Shown piece by piece: positions 15,432-22,422 of a stretch of 64,000 bases of DNA. The notes below the pieces were generated by a model. The model was given only the letters and a program-made list of their open reading frames with translations, was not told the DNA's origin and ran no database searches. The position numbers were made by a program, and so were the translations under genes. The stretch is from Paenibacillus sp. FSL R10-2782 (GTDB lineage: Bacteria; Bacillota; Bacilli; Paenibacillales; Paenibacillaceae): positions 921,001 to 985,000 of the forward strand of contig NZ_CP151951.1 of the NCBI RefSeq assembly GCF_038592985.1, read 5' to 3'. Positions within the stretch are counted from its first letter, which is position 1. The number at the start of each line of letters is the position of its first letter.

Positions 15432-15458
15432 GGCTTGCCCTAGAGGTGAGCCATTTTT
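15432..15458 (+). terminator. Terminator-like hairpin after the head operon, copy A
   Basis: GGCTTGCC pairs with GGTGAGCC (two G-U pairs) around CTAGA, followed by ATTTTTATTT. Conserved in copy B. Confidence 0.6.
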
Positions 15459-15479
15459 ATTTCAAAGGAGCACATACAT

Positions 15480-15605
15480 ATGCAACGAAAATCCATCGAC
15501 TACCTACTCAGTCTGAGCCTATTGAAGCAATTGAGATCACAAAATGTCATTACAGAAGAAGAGTTCATAGCGATTGATGAGCTTAATAAAAAGTCTTTCA
15601 AGTAG
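15480..15605 (+). CDS. 41-aa SHOCT-like peptide before the serine recombinase, copy A
   Basis: ATG after AAAGGAGCACATACAT. It contains LKQLRSQNVITEEEFIAIDEL, the pattern of short SHOCT-like helical hairpins that often precede serine recombinase genes in Firmicute prophages (shown in parts: LKQLRSQ, ITEEEF). The copy B sequence is the same apart from silent changes. It might bind or regulate the recombinase. An 18-codon conserved frame (15613-15669) without a ribosome site lies between the two genes. Confidence 0.65.
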   Translation: MQRKSIDYLLSLSLLKQLRSQNVITEEEFIAIDELNKKSFK

Positions 15606-15695
15606 CTATAACATGGGCAGAAATGGACTTGATGATGTGCCGGAAGCATTATACCATGTGACCGTATAAAGAAGATATCGAAGGGAGAAACACCT

Positions 15696-17318
15696 ATGGG
15701 CCAAGCTGCAACCGCAAAAAAAGTCGTGATCGTTCCCGTGAAAACGTTGGACATCGTAGAAGGAATTCAATCGATTCAAAAGAAGAAAGTCGCTGCCTAT
15801 TGCCGGGTTAGTACCGATTCCGAGGAGCAAAAGGAAAGCTATACCAATCAGGTCAATCATTATACCCAATACATTCAAAACAACTTGGAATGGGAAATGG
15901 CTGATATTTACGCAGATGAAGGCATCACCGGAACCACCACTAAAAATAGAACACAATTTAATCGCATGATACAGGATGCCCGAAACGGTAAACTGGATCT
16001 CATACTGGTCAAGTCGATTTCGAGATTTGCGAGAAATACACTGGATTTATTGAAATATGTACGGGAACTGAAAAGTCTCGGAGTTGCTGTATTCTTTGAA
16101 CGGGAGAATATTAATACGCTAGATACCACAGGTGAGGTATTGCTGACCATCCTGAGTTCCCTTGCCCAAGACGAGAGTCGGAATATTTCTGAAAACAGCC
16201 GATGGGGAATATTGCGTGGCTTCCAAAACGGTAAAGTCTTCTGCAACACCACTCGCTTTCTCGGCTACGATAAGGACGAGCAGGGGGAACTGGTGATTAA
16301 CGAGTCAGAAGCCGAGATTGTACGCAGAATATACGAGGAGTATTTGGATGGAAAAAGCTATCAGGTGATAGCCAGAGGATTGATGCGAGATCACATTAAA
16401 ACAGTCACGGGTGGCGATACGTGGTGGGATTCCTCCATTACCTTAATTCTGACCAACGAGAAATATTACGGAGCTTTGCTTCAGCAAAAGACGGTAACGG
16501 TAGATTTTCTAACCCACAAACGAATCAGGAATAAAGGACAGGAGCAGCAATATTTAATTGAGGACAACCATGAACCGATTGTCTCGAAGGAACTATTTGA
16601 AGCGGTGCAAAAGGAAAAGGAACGGAGGGCCAAGCTGAAAGGGAGTGTGATGGGGGAGAGTAAAAGATACTCCAGTAAATATGCACTCAGTAGCAAAGTA
16701 TATTGTGGATGCTGTGGGGCCATTTTTAAACGCCGAACCTGGAACAGCAATAATCCATCCAAAAAAGTAGTATGGCAATGCAAAACGTATGTCAATAAAG
16801 GTAAAGTAGCCTGTGATGCCAAATCAGTCGATGAACCCATTTTACATTCCGCGTTTGTACGATTGTTCAACCGGATGTATAAGAATAAGAAAGGATTCAT
16901 GAAGACGTTGAAAGCCAATATTGAATCGGTACTTTCCAGCAGAGTAGGGCAAGAACCGCTATTGGACATCGAAGGACAGATGCAACAATTGAAATCCGAC
17001 TTGAAGGAATTAGTGAATCTTAAGCTACGGAATCAGATGGATGAGACGGTTTATGCTGAAGAAACAAACAGGCTTTCCAGTGAACTAAACGAGCTACGAC
17101 AACAGAAGCTGACACTGGAGCAGGAGCATGAGCAGCAAGCAAAAATCAAGGAGCGTGTAGATGAGATTATTCAAGTACTAAGCACACAGCAGGATATACT
17201 GGAACAATTTAATGATAACCTATTTAATGCGTTGGTGGAGAAGATCACGATTCTCTCACCAGCGCATTTTGTTTTTACCTTGAAAAGTGGAATGAGCATA
17301 GACGAAATACTGGACTAA
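15696..17318 (+). CDS. Large serine recombinase, copy A
   Basis: 540 aa. Resolvase catalytic domain about 28-175 with nucleophile Ser39 (YCRVSTDSEEQ) and SISRFARNTLDLL; recombinase domain about 190-300 (ITLILTNEKYYGALLQQK); zinc ribbon YCGCCGAIFKRR with a distant Cys pair (WQCKTY, KVACDAK); long coiled coil about 415-505. This is the architecture of phage integrases such as phiC31-type enzymes, which join attP and attB in one direction. Together with the tyrosine recombinase the element has two independent recombination systems. ATG behind AAGGGAGAAACACCT. Confidence 0.92.
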   Translation: MGQAATAKKVVIVPVKTLDIVEGIQSIQKKKVAAYCRVSTDSEEQKESYTNQVNHYTQYIQNNLEWEMADIYADEGITGTTTKNRTQFNRMIQDARNGKLDLILVKSISRFARNTLDLLKYVRELKSLGVAVFFERENINTLDTTGEVLLTILSSLAQDESRNISENSRWGILRGFQNGKVFCNTTRFLGYDKDEQGELVINESEAEIVRRIYEEYLDGKSYQVIARGLMRDHIKTVTGGDTWWDSSITLILTNEKYYGALLQQKTVTVDFLTHKRIRNKGQEQQYLIEDNHEPIVSKELFEAVQKEKERRAKLKGSVMGESKRYSSKYALSSKVYCGCCGAIFKRRTWNSNNPSKKVVWQCKTYVNKGKVACDAKSVDEPILHSAFVRLFNRMYKNKKGFMKTLKANIESVLSSRVGQEPLLDIEGQMQQLKSDLKELVNLKLRNQMDETVYAEETNRLSSELNELRQQKLTLEQEHEQQAKIKERVDEIIQVLSTQQDILEQFNDNLFNALVEKITILSPAHFVFTLKSGMSIDEILD

Positions 17319-17347
17319 CGAAACCATAGACTAAAGTGATCAATGGG

Positions 17348-17635
17348 CTAACGAGTAAATGTGGGTTGTATGACGGGAAGGATCAATCGAATCCCGTCTT
17401 TTACTCCTTCCATATAGATGGACTGTTTGTCCTGACTTAGTTGATAGCCTATTGCTTCTTCCCATTCAGATAGCAGACGTTGAATATCTTCGTTTTGGTT
17501 GGTTTTGAATTGATCCATTTGAGTGAATAGATTTTTGTCCTCAGATGAACATGAAGCCTGTTGTTCACTGGCGAGTTCTAATTGATAAAATCGTTGGCGT
17601 AATGCTTCCAGAAACCAATCTGGCCAATTTGGCAT
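17348..17635 (-). CDS. 95-aa conserved hypothetical protein (DUF6809-like), copy A
   Basis: Minus strand, convergent to the recombinase. ATG chosen behind GGGAGGGAAAATACGTT; upstream codons lack a ribosome site. Helical and acidic, with LLSEWEEAIGYQLSQDKQ and a C-terminal YMEGVKDGIRLILPV, a pattern seen in small DUF6809-type proteins of Bacillales mobile elements. Nearly the same protein is at 51706-51993. It follows the toxin and immunity genes on the same strand. Function unknown; the family name is tentative. Confidence 0.55.
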   Translation of the reverse strand: MPNWPDWFLEALRQRFYQLELASEQQASCSSEDKNLFTQMDQFKTNQNEDIQRLLSEWEEAIGYQLSQDKQSIYMEGVKDGIRLILPVIQPTFTR

Positions 17636-17782
17636 AACGTATTTTCCCTCCCGTTGTTTGAGTGTGTGTATGTTAACTCTGATGGGGAGGGATGGCAAGT
17701 CATTATTTAATAACCTAATTAAGATGATACGAGTTATTGATGAATCTTTATCAATAGTTCGTTTGTTTAGAATATTAAAATA

Positions 17783-18187
17783 TTAAGAAGAGTAGAATTC
17801 TTCTACAGATAGTGCCTCTATAGAACTGCAATAAAAATCAATAAATCCAAATCCATCATTCTCTCCATAGCCACTGTCGTCATGGACATGATATTGTTGG
17901 CTACTTACTAACCCTGATTTTTTCATATCATGGATAACCAAACTATCATTTAAGGGTAATGTTGTTGCTTTTCGTAGTGTAAGATCGTAAACGTTGTGAT
18001 ATCTTATTTTTATTTTAAAGGGTTCCTTTGTTTCTAAAATAATTACACAGAAAGAAATATCTAAGCTCCCAATATAGTTATCTTCATAATCAGCCTCAAT
18101 TTCGTAATCAATTTTAACTATTCTTTCGTAAGCCCAAGCGCCAAGCTTATTTAGTTTATTTGTTATGATTTCGTAATTTTTAACCAT
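17783..18187 (-). CDS. Probable immunity protein for the copy A spike toxin
   Basis: 134 aa, minus strand, 20 bp after the toxin gene and of A/T-rich composition. Acidic, with alternating strands (YEIEADYEDNYIGSLDISFCVIIL, given here as residues about 28-51) and a small C-terminal acidic tail. Not recognised as a known family. It takes the place held in copy B by an Imm7-type gene behind a different toxin, which is the main support. It is expected to bind and block the toxin domain at residues about 870-965 of the upstream gene. Confidence 0.6.
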   Translation of the reverse strand: MVKNYEIITNKLNKLGAWAYERIVKIDYEIEADYEDNYIGSLDISFCVIILETKEPFKIKIRYHNVYDLTLRKATTLPLNDSLVIHDMKKSGLVSSQQYHVHDDSGYGENDGFGFIDFYCSSIEALSVEEFYSS

Positions 18188-18207
18188 ATTATTCTTCCCC
18201 TCACTTA

Positions 18208-21105
18208 TTAATCAACAAATTTTATCCTATTTGTTTTACGATCTATTTTACCTCTTCTCATTCTGCCTGTGGAAGGGTCAATGAAATATACAATTTTTTC
18301 TTTAAGAGTTTTTCCTGCATCTTGATAGATATACTCATGCAAATGCGGATCAGTGTGATGAGCAGAATTGCCATGATCGCTATAATCAACTCTATATTTT
18401 TGTTTTCCTCCTTGGTCATAAATGACTCTAGACTTTTCGACCTGTCCACTAGAGCCTAATCTATTAAAGTCTAATCTATCCCCAGGGGTTCCTTGTGTAG
18501 GAGCATAGTTGTTTTTATAATAATTATCAGGTAAGAATGGCTCCTTTGCAAAATCATCATTTTTATTGTTCAGCCCAGCTTGAGTTGTAGGTTTAAAAGG
18601 CTCAGACGAATTTTTTGTGGTGACGCTTTTTTGATCTATTTTTTGTTGGATTCTCCGTATGTTTTCCTTTGCAAGTCGAGCGCTCTCAGAGGCTCCTTCT
18701 TTTCCCATTCTGGAGAATTCATTTTTGAGAGCTCTGCCTTCACCACCTCGACCATCAAGTGCCAACGGCTCTCGTGTTATATTTGCATAGCTCATCCATC
18801 GTTGTTCTTCTGGTGTAATGCCCACTTGGTTGGATAGGATCAAAAAGTCCCCTGGATAATTTTGTTTCCAGTCATCGTAGTATTTAAAATCTGGATCTCC
18901 ATTTGCTTTACGAACTACCCCGTCCTCCGCACGGTAGCTTCCTAGTGGAATTTCAGGTCTGTAATTCTCATATGCAGCCCAATGTTGATGGTCTCTATTA
19001 ATTTTCTCATACTCTTCATCACTAATCTTAGGAGGAGAGTTTTCTTTTTCTGCTTTCTGGGCAGCTTTAGCTCTAGCTTCTTCTTTTTCTTTATAATCCC
19101 TGAGCATTTTATCTTGAACACTTTTAGGAACCTGCTGGTATGCATGAACCATAGCATTCGATTCTTTCAGCAGGTTCTGAACTAACTCCAATGGGCCACC
19201 TGAATCAGTCAGATGACGTGCACTCGTGTACACTTTCCCCAGTATCCACTTGCTATAGTAGGCTTGTCTGGCTTGCTCATGCTCGTATTGACTGATCAAC
19301 CCTTGGAGCGCTAAACCAGCCAAGTGTTTCAGTGGATGAACTCCGCTATCCTTGCTGCCTCCAATCGTAGGAGTTCCCTTGCTCCGAACGGGGATTGCTG
19401 CGGTTGCTTGTAAAATGGTTGATGCTACTTTACCTGCTGGCCCACCTACCGTATTCAACATCACATTGGCTACGTTCCCAACTACCGGAATGGAACCTAA
19501 TAGCTTGGATATCGTCCCCATCAAAGCATTAGCCTTCTGAAGCTCAGCTGGAGTCGTAATTTTTGCTTTAGGAGTAGGGGCTTGGCTGCTCTTGGCTGCT
19601 GATTGAGCTGCTTCATATGCTTTTATACTCATTAATGGTGGCTCTGGGACAGGAGGGAGGTCAGCCACGAAAACGGGTGCTTTCACCGTTCCTTCCTGAT
19701 AAATTACTGGAGCGTGGGTATCCGTCTCCCCATCCAGCACCATGCTGCTGGCTCCACCTTTTAAGTATAGCGCCGTACCAGCTTCGAGTGATAGTTCCTC
19801 ACCTGCATCGAGCCTCACATGACCACCCTGAATTTGTACATCCCCCGGACTGTTGATGGTGATGCCCGTATCCTCGTGCAGTGTAATAGAAAATCCATCG
19901 GAGGTAGAAAGGGTCAGTTCTTGCTCAGACATTTCTACGCCGCTACCTTGCACATGTTGCCATACCTTCACATTCGGCTGTCCATTTGTGTGGCGTTGTT
20001 GTCGTAACGAATCCGTCACATAGGCATCCTGTTCGCGGTGTGTAGGCAGATACAGTTCTACTTGTTCCCCGATCTCAGGCATATCGTACCAGCCACTGTG
20101 TTCTTCGGCTACATATCTTGTCGCCACGGGAAACCAGCAGGCTTTGGCAGGATCTTGCTTCGGATCGATGTCCAGTTGAAGCTGTACGAAATCCTGTTGT
20201 ACCTTGAGCACCGTTCCCGTTAGTGAAATTCCAGTAGCCTGATCGTTTTCATAACGGGCATAGCGGATATTCTGTTCGGCTTGAAGATCATAACGGGTGC
20301 GCAGTAAGCCATCTGCTAACTGTGTCACTGCCCGAACGACGACCAGTTCTTTGCCTTGTCCAATGGGCAACGTGATGAGGTCACCTAGCGCGTAGTATTG
20401 CAGACTTTCAATCATATAGGTGACATAAGAGCCAGCACGTTGTTCTCCGGGCTTTTCCGCATCCAACTCATGAAACGTTTTTCGTACCCTGTAAAACACA
20501 TCTCGTTCCACTTTGTGCTGCTTGCCTTCCGGCATCCCGAAGAAAACCTTGGGCGAGGCTGCGGTCACTTCTGGCACAAGTATTGAACCAAAGTGAGAAG
20601 CGAGGCGTTTTAAAAATGCCCAATCGGTCTCCTCATATTGTAAAACAAAAGTATCCAGTTTGGCATAATTAGTTATGGTATCAATGGCGTCTCCATACTC
20701 ATATTTACGAACCATCGAGGTGACCAGTTCATCATAGGTACGGTGAATATCCTGATAGGAACGTTTTTTCAGCTTGATATCCATTTGATAGGAATGGGAA
20801 GCAGCCTCCAATTCAAAGGTGTATACTCCACGTATACAATGTACGGTCATACGCGTAACAATCCCGTGGAACAGCCTTCTCAGCGATTGTCCCTGATCAT
20901 CCAACTGACGAATGACAATTGGCTCTTGCTCCATATCCTGCCCGATGCATGCGACTCCTTGTTCTTCTGAGAGCAGCCCACTGATATGTAAAAAGGTATG
21001 ATCATTAATGGTACGTGTTATTTGAAGTTGTTCGATGTGTTGTGGCTGAAAGGGACCATAAAAGCGTAGGCTTTCATACCCGATCCCATCTGATAATATG
21101 CTCAA
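18208..21105 (-). CDS. VgrG/gpD-like spike protein with C-terminal toxin, copy A
   Basis: 965 aa, TTG start after GGAAAGGAG. Residues 1-280 are like phage late-control gpD/VgrG (gp27 hub); 290-375 a gp5-type OB fold (LTGTVLKVQQDFVQLQL); 395-470 a short beta-helix needle (LSTSDGFSITL, INSPGDVQIQGG, LEAGTALYLKGG). About 480-667 is a glycine/alanine-rich carrier with a hydrophobic tract (LGSIPVVGNVANVML). Up to about residue 667 (DKMLRDY) it matches copy B; beyond that nothing is shared. The C-terminus (GDRLDFNRLGSSGQ, HHTDPHLHEY) looks like a polymorphic toxin, perhaps type 24; nuclease activity is a guess. No tail or sheath genes are near, so a contractile system elsewhere may deliver it. Confidence 0.85.
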   Translation of the reverse strand: MSILSDGIGYESLRFYGPFQPQHIEQLQITRTINDHTFLHISGLLSEEQGVACIGQDMEQEPIVIRQLDDQGQSLRRLFHGIVTRMTVHCIRGVYTFELEAASHSYQMDIKLKKRSYQDIHRTYDELVTSMVRKYEYGDAIDTITNYAKLDTFVLQYEETDWAFLKRLASHFGSILVPEVTAASPKVFFGMPEGKQHKVERDVFYRVRKTFHELDAEKPGEQRAGSYVTYMIESLQYYALGDLITLPIGQGKELVVVRAVTQLADGLLRTRYDLQAEQNIRYARYENDQATGISLTGTVLKVQQDFVQLQLDIDPKQDPAKACWFPVATRYVAEEHSGWYDMPEIGEQVELYLPTHREQDAYVTDSLRQQRHTNGQPNVKVWQHVQGSGVEMSEQELTLSTSDGFSITLHEDTGITINSPGDVQIQGGHVRLDAGEELSLEAGTALYLKGGASSMVLDGETDTHAPVIYQEGTVKAPVFVADLPPVPEPPLMSIKAYEAAQSAAKSSQAPTPKAKITTPAELQKANALMGTISKLLGSIPVVGNVANVMLNTVGGPAGKVASTILQATAAIPVRSKGTPTIGGSKDSGVHPLKHLAGLALQGLISQYEHEQARQAYYSKWILGKVYTSARHLTDSGGPLELVQNLLKESNAMVHAYQQVPKSVQDKMLRDYKEKEEARAKAAQKAEKENSPPKISDEEYEKINRDHQHWAAYENYRPEIPLGSYRAEDGVVRKANGDPDFKYYDDWKQNYPGDFLILSNQVGITPEEQRWMSYANITREPLALDGRGGEGRALKNEFSRMGKEGASESARLAKENIRRIQQKIDQKSVTTKNSSEPFKPTTQAGLNNKNDDFAKEPFLPDNYYKNNYAPTQGTPGDRLDFNRLGSSGQVEKSRVIYDQGGKQKYRVDYSDHGNSAHHTDPHLHEYIYQDAGKTLKEKIVYFIDPSTGRMRRGKIDRKTNRIKFVD

Positions 21106-21186
21106 GTGAGTTCATAACTCCTTTCCAAATGTGATAGCTGTTTCCTCAATTAAAGGACGTCATTTTTAATTCGGTTCTGGAGGTTT

Positions 21187-21580
21187 AGAGGTGATATTTA
21201 AATAACAACCCAGCATATGTATTTATCGGTCAAAAGAGATATTTAGTTTACAGAATGACCCATTGGAAGTGGTATTTACAATGTGTATTTTTGGAAGGGA
21301 TAGGTGTGGGAAGAGAGAAAGCTGATAGTAATTTTGAGCAATTGTCTTTCAAAGTCAGGAACAGGGCTGATTTAATCGTGATCATTGATTCGGGTAAATT
21401 AAATACAGGCTCATATTGAATCAGTGGGATCAATAGAAGTGAAGTGAAGCAGGGCATTATCTGGAAAAAGGAGTGTTCTGGGAAGGAGTAGCTTTTGATA
21501 ATATAGGTAATATATATAATAAAAAGGAATATATCCCTTTCGCTGTCTCGACACATGTGGAGTGCGTGGTAGTAATATAT
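21187..21580. repeat. Shared upstream region of the spike gene (repeat copy 1)
   Basis: Similar sequence recurs at 55930-56153 and 58286-58590. Shared blocks: CAGCATATGTAT, ACAGAATGACCCATT, TTTGAGCAATTGTCTTTC, GGAATATATCCCTTTCGCTG and CACATGTGGAGTGCGTGG. Each copy lies upstream of a minus-strand gene, so it is probably a promoter/leader region for that strand. An attachment site is a weaker alternative. Confidence 0.5.
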
Positions 21581-21645
21581 TTGAAATAGGTTGGTGGCAA
21601 TAGGTTAAATGGTTTTTAACTAAATATAGAAGTGTGTTTTATGTT

Positions 21646-21677
21646 CCCCCGGACGAATGGTTCGGGGGATTTTTTTG
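21646..21677 (+). terminator. Strong intrinsic terminator
   Basis: CCCCCGGAC pairs with GTTCGGGGG (one G-U, loop GAATG) followed by ATTTTTTT. No plus-strand gene ends just before it; it insulates the restriction operon from upstream transcription. Confidence 0.75.
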
Positions 21678-21720
21678 ACCCCCGGGGTCTTACTTTTACG
21701 CAGAAAAGAGTGGCGAAGTG

Positions 21721-21756
21721 CGATAATATGAAATATAATCGTATTTCATATTATCG
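21721..21756. promoter_or_regulatory. 36-bp perfect palindrome, likely operator of the restriction operon
   Basis: Arms CGATAATATGAAATA and TATTTCATATTATCG pair over 15 bp with a 6-nt spacer. It ends one base before the -35 box of the promoter below. A dimeric regulator bound here would cover the promoter. Confidence 0.6.
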
Positions 21757-21757
21757 T

Positions 21758-21786
21758 TTGACAAAACAAATTGGATGTGATTTAAT
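21758..21786 (+). promoter_or_regulatory. SigA-type promoter of the type I restriction-modification operon
   Basis: TTGACA (21758-21763), 17-nt spacer, TTTAAT (21781-21786, 5 of 6 to consensus). The first gene's ribosome site follows about 45 nt later. Confidence 0.7.
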
Positions 21787-21840
21787 GTGTAATATAGAAT
21801 TATTTCAAAAAATGCAATCTGATGTTTGAGGGTGATTTAT

Positions 21841-22419
21841 TTGGAGAAAAGAGGATTAAAAGAGTTCGTAACATTCGTTCCAGGTATAAATCCAACAAGG
21901 GCGCAAAAACAGTTTAGTACTCAAGTAATAAATTATTATGACCAGTCGTCTTTTGAAGCTGATTATAATCACGAGGACGTAGTAGTTGAAGATGAGTCAA
22001 AGTCTTTATCTCAAAATAACATATCATTAAATGAAGGTGACGTTGTTATCAGTAACTCATTACAGCTTGCAACAATGGTCGGTAAAATTAATGTTGGTAA
22101 AGTGTTGTCCCTCAACTTCACAAAAATAGAGTTTGATAGCGAAAAACTTGATAAGAGATATTTTCTTTTCTTATTTAATGCTTACAAAGATGTGAAGCGA
22201 CAAAAAGAAAGGGAGTTACAGGGGAGTGGCCCTGTTTTAAGAATTCCGCTTCGTGCACTTGGGGAAATTATTGTTCCTGTTGTTCCGATCGAGGAACAGA
22301 AGAAAATAGGCGCTATTTACGCAGAAACATTGAAGTTGCAAAGTAAGTTAAACAAATACGCAGACTTGATTGAGCAGTTTACCAGCTCAATAATAGAAGA
22401 AACCTTAAAGGGGAAATAA
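21841..22419 (+). CDS. hsdS: Half-size type I specificity subunit (single-TRD HsdS)
   Basis: 192 aa from the TTG behind GAGGGTGA. One target-recognition domain (about 1-150, with LNEGDVVISNSL and LRIPLRALGEIIVPVVP) and one conserved helix (PIEEQKKIGAIYAETLKLQ to the end), half of a normal HsdS. Half subunits can dimerise to form a full specificity protein or combine with the second S subunit. It stands first in the operon, 3 bp before hsdR, and its TRD differs from both TRDs of the full HsdS downstream. Whether it makes an alternative specificity or modulates the complex cannot be told from sequence. Confidence 0.75.
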   Translation: MEKRGLKEFVTFVPGINPTRAQKQFSTQVINYYDQSSFEADYNHEDVVVEDESKSLSQNNISLNEGDVVISNSLQLATMVGKINVGKVLSLNFTKIEFDSEKLDKRYFLFLFNAYKDVKRQKERELQGSGPVLRIPLRALGEIIVPVVPIEEQKKIGAIYAETLKLQSKLNKYADLIEQFTSSIIEETLKGK

Positions 22420-22422
22420 TCA

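Larger units (their letters stand above)
3252..21105 (+). mobile_element. Phage-like head/toxin module, copy A
   Basis: About 17.9 kb with the same gene order as 38111-55775. It holds packaging (TerS, TerL), head (portal, scaffold, capsid, connectors), two site-specific recombinases, a protective methyltransferase, an Mrr-like cargo gene and a convergent spike-toxin/immunity pair. No tail, tape-measure, holin or endolysin gene is present. Because copy B ends at the same gene, the absence of a tail is an old trait of the element and not a recent deletion. By analogy with capsid-forming satellites, it may borrow tails from a helper phage. Integration ends were not found. Confidence 0.7.

Noticed and set aside
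15613..15669. 18-codon frame before the serine recombinase, conserved in copy B
   Set aside because: No ribosome site; conservation may reflect the leader DNA alone, so it is mentioned only in the neighbouring entry.
16481..16969. 162-aa open frame antisense to the serine recombinase, also present in copy B
   Set aside because: It mirrors the coding frame of a highly conserved gene; codon use and lack of a ribosome site mark it as a shadow. Its conservation follows from the sense gene.
18982..20970. Several 60-85-aa plus-strand frames over the spike gene
   Set aside because: All lie opposite a long conserved coding sequence, with no start signals.
21187..21580. Repeat considered as an attachment site (attL/attR) of the modules
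   Set aside because: A third copy lies beyond an IS, near an unrelated gene, and all copies are upstream of minus-strand genes; no short identical core flanks both module ends.
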